Shown here: positions 51,701 through 59,660 of the stretch, piece after piece
Layout: each line of letters starts with the position of its first letter
Position numbering within the stretch: position 1 is the stretch's first letter
Assembly (NCBI RefSeq): GCF_024171945.1
Contig: NZ_JAMTCR010000007.1
Span: 62,001-126,000, forward strand
From: Actinokineospora globicatena
GTDB lineage: Bacteria; Actinomycetota; Actinomycetes; Mycobacteriales; Pseudonocardiaceae
Reading direction: 5' to 3'
DNA: 64,000 nt
Notes under the pieces: model-generated
The model's input: the letters and a program-made list of their open reading frames with translations, nothing else
Told to the model about the DNA's origin: nothing
Database searches by the model: none
Translations under genes and position numbers: made by a program

Positions 51701-52829
51701 TTTGGCGTGGGCGCTAACTCGGCAGGACGGAGTAAGCCGGTGGCGCGAAGGTGAGGCTATCGCGGCATCGTTGGTCAAGCTGCGGGATGACCCTTCGGCG
51801 CACATATGTCTAGGGGTGGCGGCGTTCCGGCAGGGTCAACTCGCGTCCGCCGAGTACCACTTCAAGCGCGCGCTGGACATTGACGCGTACCACGGCAGCC
51901 ACACGGACCTCGGGGCACTCTATGTCCAAATGGGACGCTATGAAGAGGCTGAGGTAGAGCTGAACAAGGCCATCTCTCGCGATTGGTACGACGCGGCGGC
52001 CCATGTGGAGCTGGGTTCGCTTCTGCTGCGGACTGATCGTCTCCCAGAGGCCGAACGCGAGTTCCGCCAAGCCCTCGCCGTTGACCCTGCCTCCGGAGCA
52101 GCGGCTATCGGCGCCGCGCAAGCCCTTGCAAAGACAGGCGACGAGGCGGAGGCAGAGTCCACGCTGCGTGCGGCCCTCTTGCGCCAAGACAGCCCGGCAC
52201 GCTGGCGGACGAACTTGGCCTTGGCCCGCCTCTTAGTCCAACGCGGCGACAAGCAACAGAACGCTGACCTTCACGCTGAGGCCTACGCGCACGCCCAGGG
52301 CGCCATCGAGTCCGCCCCGGACAACGAGGCCGACCCCCACTTCGTCGCCGGTGTAGCCCACCACCGCATGGGCTCGCTAGCGGCGGACGCGCGCGGCCGC
52401 TTCTGGTACCGCCAACGCGCCTTGGCCCACCTCCGCGAATGCCTCAAACGCGAACCCGGCCACGCCGACGCCCAACGCAACCTCCACCTGCTGGAACGCG
52501 AACTCAAGGCCGTCGCCCCCGCCATCTGGGGCGGCTACGCCGTGGCCGTGGTCTCCATCGCCCTCCTCGCCACCCTCTGGATCACCTTCTTCACCACCAC
52601 CAAGGTCACCGCGGTGATGCTCACGACCACCACCCCCGTCCTCGTGGGCCTCTTCACCATCGCCGTCCTCCTCCCCTCCCTCATCCGCCTCAAACTCCCC
52701 GGCTTCGAAGCCGACCTCCAAGCCGGAACCGGCCCCATCACCCCAGGCCCCACCGGCCAAGTAACCTTCGCCCCCGGCCGCTTCACCGTCACCACCGGCC
52801 CCACCGGCCAACTCCCCCGCCGCGAGTAA
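48750..52829 (+). CDS. Giant tetratricopeptide-repeat protein with C-terminal membrane anchor
   Basis: This 1,359-residue protein consists of about 35 TPR-like helical hairpins (for example VALGRAYAESNREEEALEQY, HVELGSLLLRTDRLPEAERE), then two membrane helices near residues 1,260-1,310 (AVAVVSIALLATLWITFF; LVGLFTIAVLLPSLI) and a short tail. It probably scaffolds proteins at the membrane. The gene uses seven TTA codons (48876, 49008, 49125, 50292, 50322, 50802, 52233), and its codon style switches several times along the length. GTG 48750 is divergent from the pentapeptide-repeat gene. Confidence 0.88.
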   Translation: MTTADIDLLRRRWELPTALAATERALAESPHDPQVVVAHARVLLAMSREDEAAEVTSRQLEDPAVSTWHLVALAHSGAYGDAIAFGLEAVKRFPDYALVRVALGRAYAESNREEEALEQYLAAMVLSPSDWRPARWYALGLADLYRWSEAVIAAEELVAKYPTVAKCHHTLGQVHLNRGAPEDALPHLDAAIELDPDFSYPYQYRGTALIDMSRFAEAQEWEAKAIERFPRSVDLLISAAWTFSIQDREGEAVELAERAIALDGRSSWGLGSLADFESYRDNHERATTTIDRAITLRPLDVQARVTAAWIAMRDEDPVAAEAATDHALALNGRNSRALTSRINILRLVGRQDDAIAVAEEALRVRPPTPAVAVAAATTFQQAGHSDRALEVLANALEVHPLDSTLLRTRIRHLQAAERTEDAAEAVATALARRPDDVAVNVVAAAHFSALDDDGRALELVDRALGVRPDHAAALVARVDYLRYLSRYSEACDAAEHGLSLHPDSTTMQLAAMNALMAHDRYSDALVQAEKALSEDPSNEGVLVRQVDCLRYLCRFADAHKVAEPALAEQPDSVLLRMAHAEVFNSEGRHTEAIAIAAQVRVDCPDYAWALRRQITFLVNAHRFSEAHALAAEALAKYPDDTGVLLGVAWLNSMLSHERVAVELAQRAVAVAPTNLWARQSLVQFLRYARRFDESLAAWEPFTGTSDADALVTRAWLASDMGQDDAAISWCEQALQAAPRYVRGLTTRIWLLHKADRLVDAKTASAAALALRPDNVDIHSTDAWLRLELDDAEGALVAANRALEISPRDDDALEHKILALFRLHQVDQAERVIRTGLERQPTNLGLRLALAKVHEHRLAFDAAAQCTTEAMREVPDDPDCGVALSTTLRSLRRYGEAERVVLGVVRTHPHRRDARAELGWIHHDERRLADARRVFQDLLDDAANERERRSARYGLGWVAFSAGEHSKAEAEFRALPSSDFAYRLALAWALTRQDGVSRWREGEAIAASLVKLRDDPSAHICLGVAAFRQGQLASAEYHFKRALDIDAYHGSHTDLGALYVQMGRYEEAEVELNKAISRDWYDAAAHVELGSLLLRTDRLPEAEREFRQALAVDPASGAAAIGAAQALAKTGDEAEAESTLRAALLRQDSPARWRTNLALARLLVQRGDKQQNADLHAEAYAHAQGAIESAPDNEADPHFVAGVAHHRMGSLAADARGRFWYRQRALAHLRECLKREPGHADAQRNLHLLERELKAVAPAIWGGYAVAVVSIALLATLWITFFTTTKVTAVMLTTTTPVLVGLFTIAVLLPSLIRLKLPGFEADLQAGTGPITPGPTGQVTFAPGRFTVTTGPTGQLPRRE

Positions 52830-52832
52830 CGC

Positions 52833-53597
52833 TCACGAACCCCCGCCGTCCGACGGCGGCGCCGTAGTCACCTCATGCTCACCGAGCTTGGCCATGAACC
52901 GGGACTTCACGACCTCGGCCACCACGGCCTGAGCGATGATGTCCCGGGACTGGATCGCCCTGCGAACTCCTTGCCGGAAGAATAGGAAAGCGGCGAGGGT
53001 CGTCGCCACGGTCACGGTGACCTTGATCGAGACCGGGATATGGGCGTTCCACACTACCAAGAGGATCAACGCGAGCAACGCGGGCGCGACGTTGATGCGG
53101 AAGGACGCCTCAGCCAGCAGGCGGTCATACCTGTTGAACAGCTCGACGTTGGCGGCCTGCAGCCGGGTAGCGAGTTGCCGCTCTTCACGCATGAGCCCCG
53201 CGGCGACAAATGACCGGGGGTGGGCCGCCCCGTCGAACCCGTACTCCTCGGCGGTGTACTCGTCCAGGTCACGGAGCGTCTGGTCCGACATGGGGTACAC
53301 CTGGACACGGTCGAGCGCCCGCGTCCTCGCTCGATCCCGCAACCGGTTGATCCACCGCGGCCGCCCGCCATGCTCCCAGAGGTGCAACGGGTCGACCTCG
53401 ACGAACGCCCCAATCAGGTACGCGGCGAACGACGCCACGACGAGGAGCCCGCCCTTGCCAACATAGGCACCCAAGTCCCATAGAGCCGCTAGAACCGCCT
53501 GTGAGGGCTTCGACTTCGGCAAGTCCTTACCGACAACCAGCCATGCCACAAGCAACCAGACGAAACCCACTGTCAGTGGTGTGCGTACCTCGCGCAC
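52833..53597 (-). CDS. Hypothetical four-helix membrane protein
   Basis: This protein of about 254 residues has two pairs of membrane helices: TVGFVWLLVAWLVVGKDL and GGLLVVASFAAYLIGAFVEV near the start, and VAPALLALILLVVWNAHIPV and VTVTVATTLAAFLFFRQGV near the end, with a charged cytoplasmic middle containing EEYGFDGAAHPRSFVAAG. GTG 53597 is preferred; longer starts overlap the divergent phosphotransferase gene. It ends four nt from the giant TPR gene and converges with it. Function unknown. Confidence 0.72.
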   Translation of the reverse strand: MREVRTPLTVGFVWLLVAWLVVGKDLPKSKPSQAVLAALWDLGAYVGKGGLLVVASFAAYLIGAFVEVDPLHLWEHGGRPRWINRLRDRARTRALDRVQVYPMSDQTLRDLDEYTAEEYGFDGAAHPRSFVAAGLMREERQLATRLQAANVELFNRYDRLLAEASFRINVAPALLALILLVVWNAHIPVSIKVTVTVATTLAAFLFFRQGVRRAIQSRDIIAQAVVAEVVKSRFMAKLGEHEVTTAPPSDGGGS

Positions 53598-53685
53598 GCC
53601 GGGCAATGTCGACGCCAGCACACAACGATCATCGCGACTGGTGGCGAAGGCGCTACACCGCTCGTTGACAGGGCTGGTTGTCCGG

Positions 53686-54402
53686 ATGAGCATGTGCGGT
53701 GTGGAGGAGCGATTGCTTGGGGGGAACAACGCGGAGGAGGTTGTTCGCGTTGGGGATGAGGTGCGGAGGTCGCGGGGGCCGGGGTTCGCGGGGGATGTGT
53801 TGCGGTATCTGGAGTCTGTGGGGTTCGGGTACGCGCCCCGGTATCTTGGGGTTGATGATCGGGGGCGGGATGTCCTGAGTTACATACCGGGGCGGACGAC
53901 GGATCATCCTGCGCAGCGGGCGGCGGGGGCTTACGCGCGTGCGGGGAAGATGCTGCGGGAGCTCCACGACACCACGGCCGGGCATCCGCTCGCGGGCGGC
54001 CACGAGTGCGTAGTGCACGGTGACGCTGGCCCGTTCAACACCATCTTCCAGGAGGGTCTGCCGGTCGCGTTCATCGACTGGGCCGGATGTCATCCCGGTG
54101 CGGCATTGGACGATCTGGGCTACATGGCGTGGACCTGGTGCATCCAGACCCTAGGCAACGTCCCCATAGAGGACCAAGCGGCGCACCTACGGGAACTGCG
54201 CGACGCCTACGGAAACGTCTCGCCGAAGTCGCTCTTAGATGCGATGGTCGAGCAGCAGACTCGCATCGTGGAGCTGGAGACCGCGAACCTGACCAACCCC
54301 ACGCTCAGCCCTACCCGCCTCGCCCACGCGCGTCGGGCCATCGCCTGGGCCGAGTCCGATCGGGCGCTGGTCCACGAGCACCGTGTGATGCTGCTGAAAT
54401 AG
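53686..54402 (+). CDS. Aminoglycoside phosphotransferase (APH) family kinase
   Basis: This 238-residue protein has a kinase-like APH fold: catalytic loop ECVVHGDAGPFNTIFQEG (HGDxxxxN) and metal motif VAFIDWAGCHPGAALDDLG (the usual IDWE reads IDWA). The N-lobe is short. The substrate could be an antibiotic or a metabolite; nothing nearby indicates which. ATG 53686 lies 16 nt after TTGACA, and ATG 53692 is an alternative. One TTA codon is present near the C-terminus. Confidence 0.85.
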   Translation: MSMCGVEERLLGGNNAEEVVRVGDEVRRSRGPGFAGDVLRYLESVGFGYAPRYLGVDDRGRDVLSYIPGRTTDHPAQRAAGAYARAGKMLRELHDTTAGHPLAGGHECVVHGDAGPFNTIFQEGLPVAFIDWAGCHPGAALDDLGYMAWTWCIQTLGNVPIEDQAAHLRELRDAYGNVSPKSLLDAMVEQQTRIVELETANLTNPTLSPTRLAHARRAIAWAESDRALVHEHRVMLLK

Positions 54403-54439
54403 CCTCGCGGTGTCGGTGGTGCCGGCTACGATCCCGCCC

Positions 54440-55288
54440 GTGACGTTTGATGCGCCCTTGCCTGGGGATCTTGCGAGTCTGTTCGTCGACGGGGCGGCCG
54501 CGGGCCGGTCGTTGGCGGTGGCCCTGCCGCCTGGGCGGGTTGTGGTGCCCGAGGGCGGCGGGAGGCCCGCGTTCTGGCTCAGCGATGGACCCGTTCCGGC
54601 AGGCCTATGGGCGAGGTTGCGTGCCGAGCACGGGCGGTCCGGGTTGTGGCCGCTGTTGCTCGACTCGCAGGATGACGACGACGCCGCGTACCCGCCGTGG
54701 GGGAACGGTGAGGTGGTGGTCGGGGAACTGCAGCCTGGGGAGCGGGACGCGGAAGCGTTCCTCGCGCGGTCGTGGGACGACTACACCGGCCACAGCGACG
54801 ACGACCCTCTTACCCCAGCCGAGCGTCTTGCCGTCACCAGCCCGTATGGACGCCAGTGGCCTGGTCGCGCACCCGCGCCCGTTAGCACTACCGACCCAGA
54901 TCGCACCGCCGACGGTCTTGCCGAGCAGTTGCTCGCGGGCCACCAGTCGATGCGACTTGGCCTGGTCGCGGCGGAGCGGGGAGCCGACTCGCTGACCGTC
55001 GCCGGGTGGACCGGGCCCACCAACTACATCCCGGACACCGCCGACCTCTCCGCTGTCCTCCGCGACTGGGAAGACCGCTTCGGCGCACGCGTGGTGGGCG
55101 TCGGCTTCGACACCCTCCTGCTCAGCGTCACCGCGCCGCCCGCGACCCACGCCGAGGCGTTAGCCGTCGCCGTCGAGCACTTCGCGCTGTGCCCGGACAA
55201 CGTGTGGCAGTTCGACGGCGCCCACCCCCTGTTCACCTACGCCGAGCGACTCGTCGGCGACCACTCCTGGACGTTCTGGTGGGACTAG
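54440..55288 (+). CDS. DUF4253 domain protein
   Basis: This 282-residue protein ends in a DUF4253 domain (about 175-282): LGLVAAERGADSLTVAGWTG, NYIPDTADLSAVLRDWEDRF, ARVVGVGFDTLLLSVTAPP, CPDNVWQF. The N-terminal half (AFWLSDGPVPAGLWARLRAE, SGLWPLLLDSQD) is typical of the actinomycete version. GTG 54440 sits eight nt after TACGAT, which fits a leaderless transcript. Function of the family is unknown; some members occur near immunity or toxin genes. Confidence 0.88.
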   Translation: MTFDAPLPGDLASLFVDGAAAGRSLAVALPPGRVVVPEGGGRPAFWLSDGPVPAGLWARLRAEHGRSGLWPLLLDSQDDDDAAYPPWGNGEVVVGELQPGERDAEAFLARSWDDYTGHSDDDPLTPAERLAVTSPYGRQWPGRAPAPVSTTDPDRTADGLAEQLLAGHQSMRLGLVAAERGADSLTVAGWTGPTNYIPDTADLSAVLRDWEDRFGARVVGVGFDTLLLSVTAPPATHAEALAVAVEHFALCPDNVWQFDGAHPLFTYAERLVGDHSWTFWWD

Positions 55289-55689
55289 ACCCGGTCGTTC
55301 GGCTGTGGGACGCCGGTGCCGTGCCCGGTCGGACCGGGCTCTACCGGGTCGACGGTCCCGCACGGGCGCTGTCGATCGGCGGCACGGCCCTGTCGCGGTT
55401 CGAGCTCGGCGAGGACTTGGCCGGGGTTGACGACGAGATCGGGGTCGACATCCACCCCGACGCTGACGTGCCGATCCCGGGCGGCTTCCTGGTGGGCGGC
55501 GAAGGGGGGCTCGGGCACGAGGGGTTCTTCGCGCGGCTCGACCAGGACCGTCGACCGGTGTGGGTGGTCGCGCTGGAGGACGGCAACCCGATCGTCGCGA
55601 TCGAGGTCACCGACCGGCGCGCCCGGTTCACCAACAACCTCGGCAACGCGGTCACCGTCGACCTGGACAGCCCGGAGTTCGGCCCGTAG
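55279..55689 (+). CDS. Hypothetical protein, 136 residues, coupled to DUF4253 gene
   Basis: A small beta-rich protein that starts at GTG 55279 inside the end of the DUF4253 gene (ten-nt overlap). Its sequence includes VPIPGGFLVGGEGGLGHEGF and VALEDGNPIVAIEVTD. The overlap indicates co-expression with the upstream protein, perhaps as a partner. I recognise no family. Confidence 0.7.
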   Translation: MGLDPVVRLWDAGAVPGRTGLYRVDGPARALSIGGTALSRFELGEDLAGVDDEIGVDIHPDADVPIPGGFLVGGEGGLGHEGFFARLDQDRRPVWVVALEDGNPIVAIEVTDRRARFTNNLGNAVTVDLDSPEFGP

Positions 55690-55711
55690 GCGTCCATTCG
55701 GGTGATCGCCG

Positions 55712-57718
55712 GTGTCGCGCACATGGGGTGTCGGGCCGACGGTGGACCATCGCGGGGTGCGCAAGTGGCTGAAGCTGATCACGGGCGGCGGCGCGGTGCG
55801 TCAACAAGCCGAGTCAAAGCCCACGAACACGACGAGGGCTGACCCAGGCGAGGTGGCGAACACCATCGAGGGTGGGATCTCGGGGTCAAACCTTGTGCAG
55901 GCCGGGACCATCGGCGGGGATGTGGTGCCCGGGCAGAAGGTGACCGGAGCGAACGCGCTGGTGGTCGGCCAGGTAGTGCTACCTGCTCCAGTAGTACCGG
56001 CGATGGAGTCGGTGTCGGCGCCACGGTCGGCTGGTTCGGTTCCCGCAGCCGGGTTGTTCGTGGGCCGGTCGACCGAGTTGGCGCGGCTGGACGCGGTCGT
56101 GGGGCAGTCGCGTCGGGCTGTGGTGGTCGCGGTGCACGGCTTGGGCGGGGTCGGGAAGTCGACCCTGGCAGCGCGGTTCGCTGAGGTTCGGGCGGATCAG
56201 TACTCGTTCGTGTGGTGGGTCGTGGCGGACTCCCCGACGGCGTTGGACGCGGGCTTGGCACAGGTGTCGGCGGCGGTAGCGCCGGAGACCTGGGCGTTGC
56301 CGGTCGAGGAGCGCGTCGAGCTGGGACTGCGGTGGTTGGCGTCGCACGAGGACTGGCTGCTGGTGCTCGACAACCTCACCGGACCCGCCGACGTGGCCAG
56401 CCTCTTAGAGCGGGTGCGGTCGGGGACCATCGTGATCACCTCGCGTCGTAGCGGTGGCTGGCAGGGCATCGCCGAGACAGTCGCCGTGGACGTGCTGCCC
56501 GAGGACGATGCCATCGAGCTACTGACGCGGATCGTCCAAGCGGAGTGGCCGGACGCCGACCTCACCAATGCCAAAGCGCTATGCGCCGAGCTGGGCTGGC
56601 TCCCCATAGCGGTCGAACAGGCCGCCGCCTACCTGGGCCAAACCAAGATCACCCCCACCGCGTACCTGGACCTCCTAGCCCGCTACCCCGCGCGCATGTT
56701 CGCCACCACCGCCGAGGGCGCAGACGCCACCCGCACCATGGCCCGCGTTTGGCACCTCACCCTGGACCGCCTGTCCGACACCCCTCTCGCCATCGCGATC
56801 CTGCAGGTACTCGCCTGGTGGGCCCCCGAATCAATCCCCCGCGACTTCCTCCCGACCACGGCCGACGCCCCCGACATCAACGACGCCCTGGGCAGGCTGT
56901 CCGCCTACAGCATGATCACCCTCACCGCCACCACCATCGACATCCACCGCCTGGTCCAAGCCGTCACCCGCACCCCCGACCCGACAGACCCCCACCGCGC
57001 TCCCGACGACATCGCCACCGCCCGCGACCTCGCCACCACCATCCTCGCGAACGCGGTGCGCGGGCTTGACCCTCGACTACCGCCAGACTGGCCCAGCTAC
57101 CAGGCAGTGCTTCCCCATGCGCAGGCGCTCCTTGAGCACACCACCGCTGCGGATGACACCGTCCCCACGTGCCACCTTCTCGCGCACGTCGGCAATTACC
57201 TCGGCGGTCAAGGCGATACGACAAGCGCGATTGCCCACCACACCCGGGACGCCCACAGCAGCAATCGCATCCTCGGGCCCGACCACCCAGACACCCTCAC
57301 CTCACGCAACAACCTCGCCAGCGCCTACCAAACCGCAGGCCAACTCAACCGCGCCATCCCCCTCTACGAACAGACCCTCACCGACCGCCAACGCATCCTC
57401 GGACCCGACCACCCAGACACCCTCACCTCACGCAACAACCTCGCCAGCGCCTACCGCGCCGCAGGCCAACTCAAGCGCGCCATCCCGCTCTACGAACAGA
57501 CCCTCACCGACCGCCAACGCATCCTCGGACCCGACCACCCAGACACCCTCATCTCACGCAACAACCTCGCCTACGCCTACCACGCCGCAGGCCAACTCAA
57601 GCACGCCATTGCCCTCCTTGAGGAGGCCCTCGCCACCAGCGAACGCATCCTCGGAGTTGATCACCCCATCACCAGGCTGATCCGGGACAACCTGGCCACT
57701 GCGCATCAAGGCGACTAG
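55712..57718 (+). CDS. STAND NTPase (NB-ARC) with TPR repeats
   Basis: This protein of up to 668 residues joins an N-terminal Gly-rich region with VANTIEGGISGSNLVQAGTI, an NB-ARC domain (Walker A VHGLGGVGKSTLA near residue 150; Walker B DWLLVLDNL; GTIVITSRR; GWLPIAVEQAAAYL), a helical winged part, and C-terminal TPR units of 42 residues (GPDHPDTLTSRNNLASAYRA). It resembles bacterial signal-transduction ATPases that sense a ligand through TPRs and activate an N-terminal effector. Here no enzymatic effector domain is visible. The start is uncertain (GTG 55712, 55741 or 55757). Confidence 0.88.
   Translation: MSRTWGVGPTVDHRGVRKWLKLITGGGAVRQQAESKPTNTTRADPGEVANTIEGGISGSNLVQAGTIGGDVVPGQKVTGANALVVGQVVLPAPVVPAMESVSAPRSAGSVPAAGLFVGRSTELARLDAVVGQSRRAVVVAVHGLGGVGKSTLAARFAEVRADQYSFVWWVVADSPTALDAGLAQVSAAVAPETWALPVEERVELGLRWLASHEDWLLVLDNLTGPADVASLLERVRSGTIVITSRRSGGWQGIAETVAVDVLPEDDAIELLTRIVQAEWPDADLTNAKALCAELGWLPIAVEQAAAYLGQTKITPTAYLDLLARYPARMFATTAEGADATRTMARVWHLTLDRLSDTPLAIAILQVLAWWAPESIPRDFLPTTADAPDINDALGRLSAYSMITLTATTIDIHRLVQAVTRTPDPTDPHRAPDDIATARDLATTILANAVRGLDPRLPPDWPSYQAVLPHAQALLEHTTAADDTVPTCHLLAHVGNYLGGQGDTTSAIAHHTRDAHSSNRILGPDHPDTLTSRNNLASAYQTAGQLNRAIPLYEQTLTDRQRILGPDHPDTLTSRNNLASAYRAAGQLKRAIPLYEQTLTDRQRILGPDHPDTLISRNNLAYAYHAAGQLKHAIALLEEALATSERILGVDHPITRLIRDNLATAHQGD
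57266..57718 (+). repeat. 126-nt tandem repeats encoding TPR units
   Basis: Three nearly identical 126-nt units start at 57266, 57392 and 57518 with CGCATCCTCGG, followed by a degenerate partial unit from 57644. The DNA identity is much higher than needed for protein function, so the copies are recent or homogenised. Confidence 0.93.
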
Positions 57719-57834
57719 AGCACCTGCGGCACACGTCCTGGCAAGAAGTCCCCGGCCGACGGGAGGCCAGCCGCGGATGGGGACGGACGGAGCGGGGAGT
57801 GGCGGGGTGTTGCGGCGGGTGGGATCGGTCAAGA

Positions 57835-57850
57835 TAGGGGTTTTCCCCCA
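57835..57850. promoter_or_regulatory. Palindrome TAGGGGTTTTCCCCCA upstream of the condensation gene
   Basis: GGGG-TTTT-CCCC with T/A flanks, 68-83 nt upstream of the ATG. It recalls the GGGA-WW-TCCC core bound by PAS-LuxR regulators of streptomycete biosynthetic clusters but is not identical. A LuxR gene lies 1.8 kb downstream. Confidence 0.4.
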
Positions 57851-57917
57851 TGTTCGGCGGGGGCCGGCTGCCTAGGGTCCAGCTGGGTCGGTCGCTGGGA
57901 TGTGAGGGGTGTTGGCC

Positions 57918-59591
57918 ATGGCGGTGCGTCAGTCGGTGGTGGCCACGCTGCCGGTGCGGTTCAGGGGGGCGCGGGGTGGGAGCGGGCCGGTGACGCTCGG
58001 GCAGCGCAACGTCCTGCGGTGGCTCGGGACCGATGGGGACCGGTCGGACGTGTTGCCGGTGTTCGTCGAGTTGGCGCCCGAGCACACCGTGGCGGAGGTG
58101 GTCGGGGCGCTGGGGGTGTTGGTCGCGCGGCACGAGGCGTTGCGGACGACGTTCGTGCTCGAGGACGAGCCGACGCAGCGGGTGTTGGTGGAGGGGGAGG
58201 TCGAGCTGCAGGTGCACGAGGCGGCGGGTGAGGACCTGGTGCCGTTCATCGGGGCGCTGGTCTACCAGCAGCTGGGTGTGCCGTTCGACGTGGTGAACGG
58301 GTTGCCGCTGCGGGTGCTGGTGATCACCCAGGGCGATGTGCCCGCCGTGGTCGTACTGCTGTTCTGCCACGTCGCGGTGGACGCGGCGGGGGCGGCGATC
58401 GTGGGTGAGCAGTTGCGGGCGCTGCTGGCCGGGCGCGACGACCTGGCCGAGGAGCGCGGGCACCAGCCGCTGGACCAGGCCGAGTGGGAGCAGTCGGAGG
58501 TGGGCAGGCGGCGCACCCGGTCGGCCCTGAAGTACTGGGACACCCGGTTGCGGCAGGTCCCGCAGGCGATGTGCGCGCTGCCCCCGCACCCGGCCGGGCA
58601 CCCGGGCAACCTCGAGCGCCGGATGGTGTCGACGGCGGCCGCGTCGGCGCTGCGGACCATCGTGGGGCGCACGGGCGCCAGTCACTCCAGTGTGGTCCTG
58701 GCCGCGTCCGCCGCGCTGCTCGGTGTGCGGACCGCGACCCCGGACGGCGTGATCGTGTCCATCTGCGGCAACCGGTTCCGGTCGGCTTGGCGTGAGTACG
58801 TGGGTCCGCTCGCGCAGGACGCGTTGGTCCCGTTCACGCTCGACGAGAACGCCACCTTCGACGACGTGGTCCGCCAGGTGCAGACGACGACCATCAACGC
58901 TTACCGCTACGCACAGTTCGACTCGGTAGAGCTGTGGGAGGTCATCGACGCGGTCAGCCGTGAGCGTGGCACTTACTTCCACCGCGACGCGGTCTTCAAC
59001 GACCTCGGTGCGACGACAGCGTCAGCGGCGGTCAACGCGCCAGAGGACCCGGTGGCGGCTCTTGCGGACACGACCATAGAGCCCATGCCGGACCGCACGC
59101 TCCCTACGGCGTTCCTGTTGACTCTAGGTGGTGTGAGCGACACCGCCGCCGACATCCGGCTGCATGTAGACACCTCCCGCTTCCCTGCCGACGAGGTCGA
59201 CTCGGTGCTCTTGTCGCTAGAGCGGCTGTTGGTGACCGCGGCGACCGGTCAGGTGAGGGTGCGTGACATCGGCGCGGTGACCGGGGTGGCGCCGGTGGTG
59301 CGCGACGAGCCGTGGCAGCGCGTCGACTCGTCCTGGGTGGACCCGCGCGAGGTCATCGCCGCCGTGGCCGAGGCGGCCGGGGGTGCGCCGGTGGAGGTGG
59401 AGGTCGAGGACGACCGGATCACCGCGCGGGTGGCTGATCCGGACGCGTCGCCCGACGCGCTGCACGCCGCGGTGCTGGCCGGGTTGGCCAGTCGTCCGGG
59501 GGCGATGGCCCCGCACGACTATGTGATCCACGACATCCAGGGGCACGTTCTGCGGGTCGGTTCGGGCCGTCCGACCGGTGCGGACGATTAA
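57918..59591 (+). CDS. Free-standing condensation-domain protein
   Basis: This 557-residue protein contains an NRPS-type condensation domain (about residues 20-440). The core motif HHxxxDG reads CHVAVDAAG at residues 150-157: the second His (151) and the Asp (155) stay, but the first His is Cys and the Gly is Ala. Other marks are LGQRNVLRWLG, LVARHEALRTTFVLE and YWDTRLRQVPQ. The last 100 residues are unrelated. No NRPS module is nearby, so it may be an acyltransferase in its own right. ATG 57918 is preferred over GTG 57909. Confidence 0.85.
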   Translation: MAVRQSVVATLPVRFRGARGGSGPVTLGQRNVLRWLGTDGDRSDVLPVFVELAPEHTVAEVVGALGVLVARHEALRTTFVLEDEPTQRVLVEGEVELQVHEAAGEDLVPFIGALVYQQLGVPFDVVNGLPLRVLVITQGDVPAVVVLLFCHVAVDAAGAAIVGEQLRALLAGRDDLAEERGHQPLDQAEWEQSEVGRRRTRSALKYWDTRLRQVPQAMCALPPHPAGHPGNLERRMVSTAAASALRTIVGRTGASHSSVVLAASAALLGVRTATPDGVIVSICGNRFRSAWREYVGPLAQDALVPFTLDENATFDDVVRQVQTTTINAYRYAQFDSVELWEVIDAVSRERGTYFHRDAVFNDLGATTASAAVNAPEDPVAALADTTIEPMPDRTLPTAFLLTLGGVSDTAADIRLHVDTSRFPADEVDSVLLSLERLLVTAATGQVRVRDIGAVTGVAPVVRDEPWQRVDSSWVDPREVIAAVAEAAGGAPVEVEVEDDRITARVADPDASPDALHAAVLAGLASRPGAMAPHDYVIHDIQGHVLRVGSGRPTGADD

Positions 59592-59660
59592 CCCGGTAAC
59601 CTAAGATCGACAATCGACACGGCGATTCCGCCTTTCGATTAGCGATTCTGGGGGTGGCGG

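Noticed and set aside
57266-57718. Regular repeats considered as a CRISPR array
   Set aside because: The 126-nt units are wholly coding and in frame as TPR modules; there are no spacers and no cas genes.
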